Counted from the stretch's first letter, positions 44,645-55,026 are shown. The stretch is DNA of 64,000 nucleotides from Candidatus Intricatilinea gracilis (GCA_016702605.1 JADJDQ010000001.1:310001-374000); one strand, 5' to 3'. Program-made: numbers and translations. The notes: generated by a model from the letters alone, not told the origin.

Positions 44645-45529
44645 TTACAGCGCCCCAAGGGCGCGTTTGCGGCGTTCCATCATTCGCCAGATGAAGGGCG
44701 TGAAGATCAGCTGCATGGCCAGCTCCATCTTGCCGCCGGGCACCACGACGGTGTTGGCGCGCGACATGAAGCTGTCCTTGATCATGTTCATGAGGTACTG
44801 GAAGTCGATGCCCTTGGGGTTGGAGAAACGGATCACCACCATGCTTTCGTCGGGCGAGGGGATGTCGCGTGCAATGAACGGGTTGCTGGTGTCCACACAC
44901 GGCACACGCTGGAAGTTCACATGGGTATGGGTGAACTGCGGGCAGATGTAGTTCACGTAGTCGGGCATACGACGCAGGATGGTGTCGGTCACCGCCTCGG
45001 TGCTGTAGCCACGCATCTTCTTGTCGCGGTAGAGCTTTTGTATCCACTCGAGGTTGATCACCGGCACCACGCCGATCAGCAGATCCGGGTGGCGGGCGAT
45101 GTTGATCTCGGGTGTCACCACGGCACCGTGCAGGCCTTCGTAGAACAGCAGATCGGTGCCGCTGGGCACGTCTTCCCAGGGTGTGAAGGTGCCGGGCTCT
45201 TGCTTGTAGGGGGCGGCTTCCTCGGGGTCGTGCAGGTATTTGCGGCGCTTGCCGGTGCCGGTTTCGCCGTAGGCGTGAAACAGCTGTTCGAGCTCGGCGA
45301 ACAGGTTGTTCTCGGGGCCGAAGTGGCTGAAGTTGCGGTTGCCCTGCTTCTCGGCCTCGGCCTGGCGCACTTTCATTTCCTTGCGGTCGTAGCGGTGGAA
45401 GCTGTCACCTTCGATGACGGCGGCCTTCACCCCCTCGCGGCGGAAGATGTTGTCGAAGGTGCGTGTCACCGAGGTGGTGCCGGCACCACTCGAGCCCGTG
45501 ATGGCGATGATGGGATGACGTTCTGACAT
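44645..45529 (-). CDS. cbbP: Phosphoribulokinase
   Basis: Class I proteobacterial enzyme of 294 residues that phosphorylates ribulose-5-phosphate to the RuBisCO substrate. It has the P-loop GSSGAGTTSV (residues 12-21), DSFHRYDRKEMK and FYEGLHGAVV. AGGAG lies 7 bases before the ATG at 45529. It is one of the two Calvin-specific enzymes and supports autotrophic function of the locus. Confidence 0.96.
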   Translation of the reverse strand: MSERHPIIAITGSSGAGTTSVTRTFDNIFRREGVKAAVIEGDSFHRYDRKEMKVRQAEAEKQGNRNFSHFGPENNLFAELEQLFHAYGETGTGKRRKYLHDPEEAAPYKQEPGTFTPWEDVPSGTDLLFYEGLHGAVVTPEINIARHPDLLIGVVPVINLEWIQKLYRDKKMRGYSTEAVTDTILRRMPDYVNYICPQFTHTHVNFQRVPCVDTSNPFIARDIPSPDESMVVIRFSNPKGIDFQYLMNMIKDSFMSRANTVVVPGGKMELAMQLIFTPFIWRMMERRKRALGAL

Positions 45530-45599
45530 GGTTGATTCTCCTGAGGCTTGAATCTGGTGGGTGGACGCAGGCGCGCGTGGATCGCGGGTCGACCTGGCG

Positions 45600-46700
<1,101 letters not shown>

Positions 46701-46800
46701 GGTGGGGCTCTCGGAGGAGTTGGTGTTCTTGGGGCTAGCTCGCTTGGGGCTCGGTGGTGGCCTGGGCTCAGCGGCTTGCTCGTCGTTGGGGTATCGCGGC

Positions 46801-47487
46801 TCAGCGGCCTGGCCCGCTGCCCAGGGCGTCGCGCATCGCGTCGATCACGCCGCGGTAGTCGCGCTGACCGAAGATGGCGCTGCCGGCCACGAAGGTGTCG
46901 GCGCCTGCATCGGCCACCCGGCGGATGTTGTCGACCTTGATGCCGCCGTCCACTTCCAGGCGGATGTCCCGGCCCGTGCGGTCGATGATCTTGCGGGCCT
47001 GTTCGATCTTGCGCAGCGCGCTGTCGATGAAACTCTGGCCGCCAAAACCCGGGTTGACGCTCATGATCAGGATGAGGTCGACGCGGTCGATCACGTACTC
47101 CAGCACATCCAGATTGGTCGCCGGGTTGAAGGCCAGGCCCGCCTGACAACCCGCGCCCTTGATGAGCTGCAGCGTGCGGTCCACATGGGCGCTAGCCTCG
47201 GGGTGAAAACTCACCAGATCGGCACCCGCCTTGGCGAAGGCCACCGCCAGGTCATCCACCGGCTGCACCATCAGGTGCACGTCGATGGGTGCGGGCTGGC
47301 CGTTCTTCATGCTGTGTTTCTTCAGCGCCTGGCACACCATCGGCCCGAACGTGAGGTTGGGCACGTAGTGGTTGTCCATCACGTCGAAGTGGATCCAGTC
47401 CGCGCCCGCGGCCAGCACGTCTTTCACCTCCTCGCCCAGGCGGGCAAAGTCGGCCGAGAGGATGCTGGGGGCGATACGGAAGGTCAT
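46801..47487 (-). CDS. cbbE: Ribulose-phosphate 3-epimerase
   Basis: TIM-barrel epimerase of 228 residues converting xylulose-5-phosphate to ribulose-5-phosphate. Landmarks are IAPSILSADFARLGEEV, WIHFDVMDNHYVPNLTFGP and MSVNPGFGGQSF. It is the first gene of the minus-strand cbb operon, immediately divergent from cbbR, so its promoter is the most likely CbbR target. Confidence 0.95.
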   Translation of the reverse strand: MTFRIAPSILSADFARLGEEVKDVLAAGADWIHFDVMDNHYVPNLTFGPMVCQALKKHSMKNGQPAPIDVHLMVQPVDDLAVAFAKAGADLVSFHPEASAHVDRTLQLIKGAGCQAGLAFNPATNLDVLEYVIDRVDLILIMSVNPGFGGQSFIDSALRKIEQARKIIDRTGRDIRLEVDGGIKVDNIRRVADAGADTFVAGSAIFGQRDYRGVIDAMRDALGSGPGR

Positions 47488-47632
47488 GATCTTGGGCTCG
47501 GTGGGGACGTGTTCGGGGCGGCTGATCGGCGCAGGGTTCGGCGGTGGGATCGGCGAGGTCGGCGGCGTTTTCTGGGTGCTTGACAGGGGCTTTTTGCACC
47601 GTTGGGCCTCAATTTATGCGGCGGCACATATA

Positions 47633-47650
47633 AGGTAAATTCACCAATCT
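47633..47650. promoter_or_regulatory. Candidate CbbR operator in the cbbR-rpe intergenic region
   Basis: Sequence AGGTAAATTCACCAATCT contains the near-palindrome GGTAAATTCACC. The same core, AGGTAAATTCA, occurs exactly upstream of cbbM (54997-55007), and a 15/18 match lies before gap. It stands 26 bases from the cbbR ATG and 146 from the rpe ATG, inside an AT-rich patch (47610-47645) that likely contains the overlapping divergent promoters. A nearby TTTATG...CATATAA pair (47612-47632) also fits a LysR T-N11-A box. Confidence 0.5.
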
Positions 47651-47660
47651 TTGGGTTGTG

Positions 47661-47677
47661 ATTCAGATTCGCTGAAT
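47661..47677. promoter_or_regulatory. Inverted repeat overlapping the cbbR start codon
   Basis: ATTCAG - ATTCG - CTGAAT is a perfect 6-bp inverted repeat with a 5-base spacer; its right arm ends inside the cbbR ATG. It would suit autorepression or translational control of cbbR. No ribosome-binding site is visible before this ATG. Confidence 0.4.
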
Positions 47678-48677
47678 GAAGACCATCACCTTCCGCCAAC
47701 TGCGCGTTTTTACCGAGGTCGCCCGGCACCTCAGCTTCGTGCGTGCCGCCGAGGTGCTGCACCTCACGCCGCCCGCGGTGACCATGCAGGTCAAGGAGCT
47801 GGAAGGCGCCATCGAACTGCCCTTGTTCGACCGCGCCGGACGCAAGGTCTCGCTCACCACGGCGGGTGAGTACTTTCTGGTCTACGCCCGGCGCATGCTC
47901 GCCACACTCAAGGAGGCGGACGACGCGATGTCGCGCTTTCGCAAGCTCGAGACCGGCGTGCTCAGCGTGGGCATGGTCAGCACGGCCAAATACTTCGTGC
48001 CACGCCTGCTGGGCAAATTCCGCGAGGAACACCCTGGCGTCGAGGTGCGGCTGAGCGTGAGCGCCAACCGCGAAGAACTGGTCGCGCTGATGCACAGCGC
48101 CGACGTCGACCTGGCCATCATGGGCCGCCCGCCGCGCGAACTGGCCTGCCGCGCCGAGCCGTTTGCGGCACACCCGCATGTGTTCATCGCACCACCCGGC
48201 CACCCGCTGCTGGCACACGGCGAGGTGAGCGTCGCCGACCTGGAGCGTTACCCGCTCATCGTGCGCGAGCCGGCATCCGGCACCCGCGCGCTGATGGACC
48301 GCTTCTTTGCCGAACACCGAGTCGAGCCCAACATCGACATGGTCATGCCCAGCAACGAGACCATCAAACAAGCCGTGATGGCCGGCATGGGCATGGGTTT
48401 CCTCTCGCTGCACACCCTGGGGCTGGAACTGACGGCCGGCTTGGTGGAGATCCTGCCCGTGCAGGGCTGCCCAGTCGTGCGCGCCTGGAACGTCGTCAAC
48501 CTGCAGTCGCGCCTGCTCTCGCCCTCTGCCGAGGCTTTCCGCTACTTCCTGATGGAAGTCGGCGAAGCCTATCTGGCTGAACATGACCGGCCGTGGGTCA
48601 GGACCAGTGCGCCGGTTGCCCCGCTGGCGACAGGTAAAACTGCTGGATGGCCGGCAGCGCCTGCTGCACCGGCGTGA
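47676..48677 (+). CDS. cbbR: LysR-type regulator of the Calvin-cycle genes
   Basis: LysR-family regulator of 333 residues. The N-terminal helix-turn-helix (about 5-60, TFRQLRVFTEVARHLSFVRA ... LHLTPPAVTMQVKELE) is followed by a type-2 periplasmic-binding-like effector domain (about 90-295) and an Ala/Pro-rich tail. Divergent placement from the cbb operon is the standard CbbR arrangement, and the sequence MQVKELEGAIELPLFDRAGR fits CbbR. CbbR proteins sense metabolites such as NADPH or phosphorylated sugars. It should control both cbbE...cbbY and cbbMQO. Confidence 0.93.
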   Translation: MKTITFRQLRVFTEVARHLSFVRAAEVLHLTPPAVTMQVKELEGAIELPLFDRAGRKVSLTTAGEYFLVYARRMLATLKEADDAMSRFRKLETGVLSVGMVSTAKYFVPRLLGKFREEHPGVEVRLSVSANREELVALMHSADVDLAIMGRPPRELACRAEPFAAHPHVFIAPPGHPLLAHGEVSVADLERYPLIVREPASGTRALMDRFFAEHRVEPNIDMVMPSNETIKQAVMAGMGMGFLSLHTLGLELTAGLVEILPVQGCPVVRAWNVVNLQSRLLSPSAEAFRYFLMEVGEAYLAEHDRPWVRTSAPVAPLATGKTAGWPAAPAAPA

Positions 48678-48743
48678 ACCGGCGACGTGTCCACCCGGTC
48701 TTCGGGTGACCGATCGAGCCCCCCCCACCAAGCGAGCCACCAC

Positions 48744-50033
48744 ATGCCAGGCGACACTGAGGCAGCCGACGCAGCGCGACGGCTGCGTGAGACGCGCCAG
48801 CGGCAGCGGCTCACCACCATGCGCTGGGCCGCCACGGGTCTGCTGGTGCTGATGACCGGACTGTTCGCCTTGGCCCATGCCCATCTTGGCTCCCACCCCG
48901 CCTGGGGCTATGTCAGGGCGTTTGCCGAAGCCGCGATGGTCGGCGCCATGGCCGACTGGTTTGCCGTGGTGGCGCTGTTTCGCCGTCCGCTGGGGCTGCC
49001 GATCTGGCACACCGCCATCGTCCCGAACAAGAAGGACGAGATTGCCCGCAGCCTGGGTGAGTTCGTCGAATCACACTTCGTGACCGTCGACACCATCGTT
49101 GCGCGCATCCGCAGCTTCGACACGGCGACCAGACTTTCCGAGTGGCTGGTCAAGCCGCACAACGCCGACAAACTCGGCAAGTTGCTGACGGCAGCGACAC
49201 GCCAGATCCTGGCGTCGGTCGACGACAAGCAGATCCGCGCCATGTTGCGCACGGCGATCACCAAGCGCTTGCAGGCCGTCGACCTCGCCGGCCCGGTGGC
49301 CGGATTCGGCCTCGACCTGATGGCCGAGAAGCGCCACCACGCCTGGCTGGACTGGGCACTGCAGGCCACCCACGAGTGGCTGGACAGCGAAGGCGCCGAT
49401 GCCACCCTCGGCGCCGCCATCGATTCGGTACTCGACAACAGGCTGCTCGCCTTGCTCAAGGGCACGGCCACCACCCGCATCCGCAACGGCCTGAAAAACC
49501 TGATCGACGCGGCCGCCAAGGACCCGCAACACCCACTGCGCCTGCGTTTCGACGACCACATCGCCCATTGGCTGCTGCAACTCGAGACCGACCCAGAACT
49601 AGGACAGCACCTGCGCAACTTCCAGGCCATCACCCTTGAGAACCCCCGACTGCAGGCCGCATTCGAAGGCCTTTGGGACGAACTCAGAACCTGGCTCAGC
49701 GACGACCTTGCCCACCAGAACCCGGCCCTGGGCCGTCACGCCGCCCGCATCGCCACGGAGTGGGGCGCCGGCCTCACCGCAGACGCCGCCACGCGCGCCT
49801 GGATCAACGACGCCATGGAAGCCGCAGCCATCCCGCTCATCATCGACAACCGCGGCAAGGTCGCGGCCTTCATCCAGGCCCAGATCGATGACTGGTCGAA
49901 AGAAGAAATGACGGATCGACTGGAACTGGCGGTGGGGCGCGACCTGCAGTTCATCCGCATCAACGGCACGCTGGTGGGCGGGCTTGTCGGCCTGATCCTG
50001 CATCTGCTCGTCAGCGCCACCCAGAGACTCTGA
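48744..50033 (+). CDS. DUF445 (YjiN-like) inner-membrane protein
   Basis: Membrane protein of 429 residues. It has an N-terminal helix (about 25-45, ATGLLVLMTGLFALAHAH), the conserved DUF445 start AFAEAAMVGAMADWFAVVAL FR, a long coiled helical middle and a C-terminal helix (LVGGLVGLILHLLVSA). Function unknown. It follows cbbR by 66 bases in the same direction but has no known link to carbon fixation; it may simply be a neighbour. It converges on cbbO. Confidence 0.85.
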   Translation: MPGDTEAADAARRLRETRQRQRLTTMRWAATGLLVLMTGLFALAHAHLGSHPAWGYVRAFAEAAMVGAMADWFAVVALFRRPLGLPIWHTAIVPNKKDEIARSLGEFVESHFVTVDTIVARIRSFDTATRLSEWLVKPHNADKLGKLLTAATRQILASVDDKQIRAMLRTAITKRLQAVDLAGPVAGFGLDLMAEKRHHAWLDWALQATHEWLDSEGADATLGAAIDSVLDNRLLALLKGTATTRIRNGLKNLIDAAAKDPQHPLRLRFDDHIAHWLLQLETDPELGQHLRNFQAITLENPRLQAAFEGLWDELRTWLSDDLAHQNPALGRHAARIATEWGAGLTADAATRAWINDAMEAAAIPLIIDNRGKVAAFIQAQIDDWSKEEMTDRLELAVGRDLQFIRINGTLVGGLVGLILHLLVSATQRL

Positions 50034-50085
50034 GCAGAGGGCGCCAGCGTGGCGATTCGGGCAACCAATCGCGCGGCCTCGCCAC

Positions 50086-52464
50086 TCACTTCGTCAGCGA
50101 CAAGAACAACTCCGGCAGCCGCTGCGGCAGTTGCGCGACGCGGTCGATCACGGTCCAGTGCTTGCCGAAGATCCGCCCGACGTAGTCGTCGGCCTTGGGG
50201 TCCAGGCTGATGCAGTGGGTGTACAGGCCCTGGCGATCGAGTTCGCGCACGGCCTGGGCGGCGTCGGCAGGCAAGTGGTGGGGGTCGGTGACGTCGACGT
50301 CGGCGGGTTGGCCGTCGGTCAGCACGAGCAGCAGTTTCTTGTCGGCCTGGCGGCCGCTGAGCAGGTGGCCGGCGTGGCGCAGCGCGGCACCCATGCGGGT
50401 GGAGAAAGCGCCGGTCGCGCCGGCCAGGCGGGCCTTGGGCAGGTCGTCCCAGGCTTCGACGAAACCCTTGATGTGCAGGTATCGCACCTCGTGGCGGGTG
50501 TTGGAATGAAAGCCGGCGATGGCGAGCTGATCGCCCAGCTGGTCGATGGCCCAGGCCAGCAAGGCGACGGCGGCGCGGCTGAGGCTGAGCACCGTCTCGT
50601 CCGTGCCCGCCACCTTGTCGTTGACCGAGGCCGAGAGATCGATGAGCAGCAGCACGGCGATGTCGCGCCCGTCGGTTCGGCTGCTCATGTGGATGCGCGG
50701 GTCGGGCTGGGCGCCGGCGCGCCAGTCGGTGAGGGCACGGATGGCCACGTCCAGATCGAGCTCGGTGCCCTGCTCCTGGTATCGCAGGCGGGTGCGGTCC
50801 TGCGGCTTGAGCAGGTCGAGCAGGCGTTTGAGGTGGCGCGCGGCGGCGGCGTGGCGCGCCAGCAGCTGGTCGATGTCGGACGCCTGGCCGGAGGGCTGCA
50901 GCGTGTCGTAGACGCTGGCCCAGTCGGGGCGCAGGGTGCGGGTGGCCTCGTCCCACTCGGGGTAGTGGCGCGGCGGCAGGCCACCTTCGTCGACGGCGCT
51001 GCGCTGGGTCTGGCGCGGCGCGTTGTCTTCTTCGTCGCCGTCTTCGATGAAAGTCCAGAGCTGGCGGTTGTCGTCGCGGTAGTCGACTTGGGTGTCGTCG
51101 AAACGCACGGCCGCGCGCTGGTCGCTCTGGCGGCGTGTGCGGGTGGCCCAGTCCAGCGCCAGCGTGGCCATCTCGCGGGTGGACGACTCGCCGCCCTGCA
51201 GCGCCGCCAGAAAACGCTCGCGGCAGTCGAGCAGTGCCGGGTCGCGGTAGGGGTGATCACCGTCGAGCAGCGCGCGCGACAGGCAGACCAGGCGGTGACG
51301 CAGGCACGACTCGGTCTCGGGATCGCAGGCGTCCTCGCGCGGTGCGGGGTGCAGCGCCAGCAGCACGCGGCGCAGGCCGGGGTACTGGCGCAGCACCAGG
51401 TGGTCGATACGACAGTCCTCGACACATTCCACCGCCAGGCGCTGCAGCGGGCTGAGGTTGTCGGCCACCTGCGGCTGGCTCCAGCGCCGGTGGCCGGCCA
51501 GGTGGGCGAGCATCGCGCGGTACCGGTCGAGGCCGCTCACGCCCAGGTGGTCGCGCAGCACTTCGGGCAGGCGCCAGCCGTCGTCGCTGGCATAGGGTTG
51601 GGTGACGGTGGTGCTGCTGCGGTCGTCGGCTGCACCGGACGACATGCCCTGGGCCTCACCATGCACGGCGTCCTGCACCGGATAGGGCACCAGCGGCACG
51701 GGTTCGCCCCAAAGGCCGCGCAACGTCAGGTCCAGGCGGCGCTCGACGTCGACCAGCAACGTGCCTTGGCGCTCGCGTTGCAGCAGCGCGCGGCTGTCGG
51801 GTGTGGCCAGGTCGAGAAACTCGATCTGGCGCTGCGGATGGCTGCCGTGCAGGCGCAGGCCTTCGTTCAGCCAGCGGCGTAGGCCGTCCAGCGGCACCAG
51901 GGCGACGAGTTCGGGGGCACGCGCCAGAAAGGTCGGCAGGCCGGGGCTGGGCTCGGTGGCGTGATGGCCGTGGATCGAGATGCTGGTGCGGCGCATCAGT
52001 TCGACCGTCAGCTCGAGGTATTGCGCCATCGACTCGGGCGAACGCAGCCGCCGCGCCACCGCCACCAGGCTGTGCAGCAGCGGCGCAATGGCGCGGCCAT
52101 TGGGCGATTTCTGAAAGGCCTGAGTCGCCTGCGCCAGCGCCGGCAGCGTGGCCTCGCCAGCCAGCGCGGCCACACTGGGCCAGGCTTCGAGGAACGCCAG
52201 CAGCGGCTCAGGCCCTCGGCCCAGCTTGCCAAGCCAGCGTGCGTGTGCCAGATAAGCGTCGATGCCGCCAGGGCTGAGCACACGGTTCGCCTCGTCCAAA
52301 CAGTCGTCGAACACACCGTCGACGGCGTCGAAACGACAGTCCAGCCGCTCGCGCAGCGCCGCGTGGCGCAGGGCAGAGCGATCGGCCGCGGGCAGATCAG
52401 GGCGTCGGCCGTAGGCCGGGAAGGCGCTGGCTGACGGAGCGGGCCAGGCTGGCGGGGGCGTCAT
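50086..52464 (-). CDS. cbbO: RuBisCO activase subunit CbbO (VWA protein)
   Basis: Adaptor of 792 residues for the RuBisCO activase CbbQ. The long N-terminal helical region is followed by a C-terminal VWA domain (about 600-790) with the MIDAS motif DLSASVND and the later TDGQPADVD. In CbbQO complexes one CbbO sits on a CbbQ hexamer and docks on RuBisCO so that inhibitory sugar phosphates are pulled off. It starts 16 bases after the cbbQ stop, and the frame extends uselessly to 52590 inside cbbQ. Confidence 0.92.
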   Translation of the reverse strand: MTPPPAWPAPSASAFPAYGRRPDLPAADRSALRHAALRERLDCRFDAVDGVFDDCLDEANRVLSPGGIDAYLAHARWLGKLGRGPEPLLAFLEAWPSVAALAGEATLPALAQATQAFQKSPNGRAIAPLLHSLVAVARRLRSPESMAQYLELTVELMRRTSISIHGHHATEPSPGLPTFLARAPELVALVPLDGLRRWLNEGLRLHGSHPQRQIEFLDLATPDSRALLQRERQGTLLVDVERRLDLTLRGLWGEPVPLVPYPVQDAVHGEAQGMSSGAADDRSSTTVTQPYASDDGWRLPEVLRDHLGVSGLDRYRAMLAHLAGHRRWSQPQVADNLSPLQRLAVECVEDCRIDHLVLRQYPGLRRVLLALHPAPREDACDPETESCLRHRLVCLSRALLDGDHPYRDPALLDCRERFLAALQGGESSTREMATLALDWATRTRRQSDQRAAVRFDDTQVDYRDDNRQLWTFIEDGDEEDNAPRQTQRSAVDEGGLPPRHYPEWDEATRTLRPDWASVYDTLQPSGQASDIDQLLARHAAAARHLKRLLDLLKPQDRTRLRYQEQGTELDLDVAIRALTDWRAGAQPDPRIHMSSRTDGRDIAVLLLIDLSASVNDKVAGTDETVLSLSRAAVALLAWAIDQLGDQLAIAGFHSNTRHEVRYLHIKGFVEAWDDLPKARLAGATGAFSTRMGAALRHAGHLLSGRQADKKLLLVLTDGQPADVDVTDPHHLPADAAQAVRELDRQGLYTHCISLDPKADDYVGRIFGKHWTVIDRVAQLPQRLPELFLSLTK

Positions 52465-52480
52465 GGCGCGGGCCCGCCGC

Positions 52481-53290
52481 TCAGGCCACCAGCAGCGCGT
52501 CGATGGCGTGGTCCAGCGTCGCGCGGATGTCGGCGTCGTCGGTGATGGGCCGCACCATGGCCATGCGACAGGCGTCGCGCGGCGCCACACCTTGGGCGAT
52601 CAGCTGGCCGGCGTAGACGAGCAGGCGCGTCGAGATGCCTTCGTCCAGACCGTGGCCCTTGAGCCGACGCGCCGCAGCAGCCACCTGCACCAGGGCGGCG
52701 GCCAGATCGGCGCGCAAGCCGGTCTCGCGCACCACGATGGCGGCTTCGAGCTCGGGGGCTGGATAGTCGAAGTCCAGCGCGGCAAAACGCTGCCGGGTCG
52801 ACGTCTTCAAGTCCTTCATCAGGCTCTGGTAGCCCGGGTTGTACGAGATGACGAGCTGGAAATCGGCATGCGCCTTGACCAGTTCACCCTTCTTGTCCAG
52901 CGGCAGGGTGCGGCGATAGTCGGTGAGCGGGTGGATGACGACGGTGGTGTCCTGTCGCGCCTCGACCACCTCGTCCAGGTAACAAATGGCGCCGTGGCGA
53001 GCGGCCACGGTGAGCGGGCCGTCCTGCCAGCGTGTGCCGCCGGGTTCGAGCAGAAAACGCCCGACCAGATCGGCCGCTGTCATGTCCTCGTTGCAGGCCA
53101 CCGTGACGAGCGGGCGACCGAGCTTCCAGGCCATGTACTCGACGAAACGCGACTTGCCGCAGCCCGTCGGCCCCTTCACCATCACCGGCAGCCGACCAGC
53201 GTAGGCGGCCTCGAACAACGCCACCTCATCGCCCTGCGGCGCGTAATACGGCTCCTCGGAAATACGCCAGGCGGCGAGTGCTGCGGTCAT
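52481..53290 (-). CDS. cbbQ: RuBisCO activase AAA+ subunit CbbQ
   Basis: MoxR-group AAA+ ATPase of 269 residues that remodels RuBisCO with CbbO. It has Walker A GPTGCGKS (about residues 40-47), Walker B-like ICYLDEVVEA, sensor-1 VISYNPGYQSL and a C-terminal helical lid. GAGG lies upstream of the ATG at 53290. It is the middle gene of cbbM-cbbQ-cbbO, separated from cbbM by two stem-loops. Confidence 0.95.
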   Translation of the reverse strand: MTAALAAWRISEEPYYAPQGDEVALFEAAYAGRLPVMVKGPTGCGKSRFVEYMAWKLGRPLVTVACNEDMTAADLVGRFLLEPGGTRWQDGPLTVAARHGAICYLDEVVEARQDTTVVIHPLTDYRRTLPLDKKGELVKAHADFQLVISYNPGYQSLMKDLKTSTRQRFAALDFDYPAPELEAAIVVRETGLRADLAAALVQVAAAARRLKGHGLDEGISTRLLVYAGQLIAQGVAPRDACRMAMVRPITDDADIRATLDHAIDALLVA

Positions 53291-53393
53291 TTCAGTTCCC
53301 ACCTCGTGCCAGGACAAGGGCGTCGGGTGGCCGACGGAGTGAAGTAAAGAAGGAGGTGACGGCCGCAGGCCGGTCCGGGTGAGTGAGCCCGGA

Positions 53394-53452
53394 CACAAGC
53401 AGTCCGGGGGACTGTTTGTGCCTGGCGAACGCCCGGGGCTCTGCCCCCGGGC
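53394..53452 (-). terminator. Two stem-loops between cbbM and cbbQ
   Basis: GCCCGGGG / CCCCGGGC with a 6-base loop (53431-53452), and CACAAGCAGTCC / GGACTGTTTGTG with a 3-base loop and one G-U pair (53394-53420), lie in tandem between cbbM and cbbQ. There is no T-run, so they look like intercistronic hairpins that stabilise the cbbM message and lower readthrough, keeping RuBisCO far above its activase. Confidence 0.6.
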
Positions 53453-53507
53453 ATGAACGCAGTCGGCCACCCGGCGGCCTTGTCCCCGCGCCACTCTCAC
53501 CGGCATC

Positions 53508-54890
53508 TCAACGATGCACCCCAGCCAGCTTGTCGCGCCACCCCGGGAAGATCGCGTCCGCATCCTTCGGGAACGAATCGAACGCACGCGCGAACTCGCG
53601 GTGCTCCTTGGCCCATTCGATCGGGTCTGCCTTGGCCTTCCAGCAGTCATAAGCCTGCCGCAGCGAACGCGCACCGTCGGCGGGTGAATCGATGTGGCCG
53701 TAGCTGCCGCCACCGGCGGTGTTGATGACGTTGCCGTGGCCCAGGTTCTCGAAGAAACCCGGCAGGCGCAACGCATTCATGCCGCCGCTGATGATGGGGG
53801 TGGTGGGCTTCATGCCGTACCACTCCTGGTGATAGGCCGGGCCGGTGTAGCTGTCGCGCTCGATGATGTAGGCGATGGCGCGGTCGTCTTTCTCGCCTTC
53901 CATCTTGCCGTAGCCCATGGTGCCCACGTGGATGCCGCTGGCGCCTTGCAGCCGGCTCATCTTGGCCAGCACATAGGCCGTGTAGCCGCGCTTGGCGCTC
54001 GGGCTGGTGACGGCACCGTGGCCGGCGCGGTGGTAGTGCAGGTACTGGTTGGGGAAGTTGCGACGTGCCGTGGTGATCATGCCCGGGCCGCCCACATAAC
54101 CGTCGACCAGGAAGGCCACCTTGTCGGCGTCCGGCCCGAACTCGCGCAGGATGAATTCGCCGCGGGCGAGCATCTCGTAGTGGTCGTCGGCGGTGATGTT
54201 GGCCGAAAAGAGCTTGGCCTCGCCGGTCTTGTCCATCGCGCGCTTCATGGCGTCGACCACCAGCGGGATGGTCTTCTTCATCGGCGCAAAGGTCTGGTTG
54301 CCCTGCGGCTCGTCGTTCTTGATGAAGTCGCCGCCCAGCCAGAACTGGTAGGCCGCCGCCGCGAAGGGTTCGGGGCGCAGGCCCAGCTTGGGCTTGATGA
54401 TGGTGCCGGCGATGTAGCCGCCGTCGACCACCGGGCGGCCCAGCACACGCCACATGTCGCTGATGTCCTTGGCCGGGCCATCGAACAGCTGGATGGCGCG
54501 CGGCGGCATCCAGAAGTCGTAGATCTTGGCGTGCTGGATGTCGCCCATGCCCTGGTTGTTGCCGATCGCCAGCGTCAGGAACGACACCATCATCATCCGG
54601 CCGTCGGTGATGTTGCGGTCGAACAGGTCGAGCGGATACGCGATGCGCATCTCCTCGGTGGACTCGTCGATGTGATAGACCAGCGCGTCCACACCCTTGG
54701 TGAACTCGTCGGTGGTCGACACCTCGACATTGGTGCCGGTGGACGACTCGGCCGCAAAGTGCGCCGCCGCTTCCAGATAACCGTGCCCCGACTTGGGCTT
54801 CATCTTGTAGGCCACCAGGATGTGGTTGCCACCTTTCATCAGCTCGTCTTCGCGCAAGCTGAGGTCGGCATATCGATTCGATTGGTCCAT
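53508..54890 (-). CDS. cbbM: RuBisCO form II large subunit
   Basis: Form II ribulose-1,5-bisphosphate carboxylase/oxygenase, 460 residues, used without a small subunit (none is present). Active-site landmarks include GTIIKPKLGLRPEP (catalytic Lys), GGDFIKNDEPQGNQ (the carbamylated Lys and metal ligands) and the loop-6 region near GMGYGKMEGEK. AGGAG is 5 bases before the ATG at 54890. It is first in cbbM-cbbQ-cbbO, and the form II/CbbQO pairing matches known systems of proteobacteria that fix carbon at high CO2 or low oxygen. Confidence 0.97.
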   Translation of the reverse strand: MDQSNRYADLSLREDELMKGGNHILVAYKMKPKSGHGYLEAAAHFAAESSTGTNVEVSTTDEFTKGVDALVYHIDESTEEMRIAYPLDLFDRNITDGRMMMVSFLTLAIGNNQGMGDIQHAKIYDFWMPPRAIQLFDGPAKDISDMWRVLGRPVVDGGYIAGTIIKPKLGLRPEPFAAAAYQFWLGGDFIKNDEPQGNQTFAPMKKTIPLVVDAMKRAMDKTGEAKLFSANITADDHYEMLARGEFILREFGPDADKVAFLVDGYVGGPGMITTARRNFPNQYLHYHRAGHGAVTSPSAKRGYTAYVLAKMSRLQGASGIHVGTMGYGKMEGEKDDRAIAYIIERDSYTGPAYHQEWYGMKPTTPIISGGMNALRLPGFFENLGHGNVINTAGGGSYGHIDSPADGARSLRQAYDCWKAKADPIEWAKEHREFARAFDSFPKDADAIFPGWRDKLAGVHR

Positions 54891-54996
54891 GAGAGCTCCT
54901 GAGTGGCGTTGGCTGGGCCGGCGGGCGGGCGGGATGCTTGGTCCGTCAAGCCCTGCCGTGTGCCGATGGCAGCCAATGTAGAAGCCGCGATCACTC

Positions 54997-55014
54997 AGGT
55001 AAATTCATGAAAAT
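54997..55014 (-). promoter_or_regulatory. Candidate CbbR operator upstream of cbbM
   Basis: AGGTAAATTCATGAAAAT shares an exact 11-base core with the cbbR-rpe region and 14 of 18 positions overall; it also contains the palindrome TTCATGAA. It lies 107 bases before the cbbM ATG in an AT-rich patch likely to be the promoter. CbbR binding is inference. Confidence 0.5.
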
Positions 55015-55026
55015 TGACTGGCGGAT

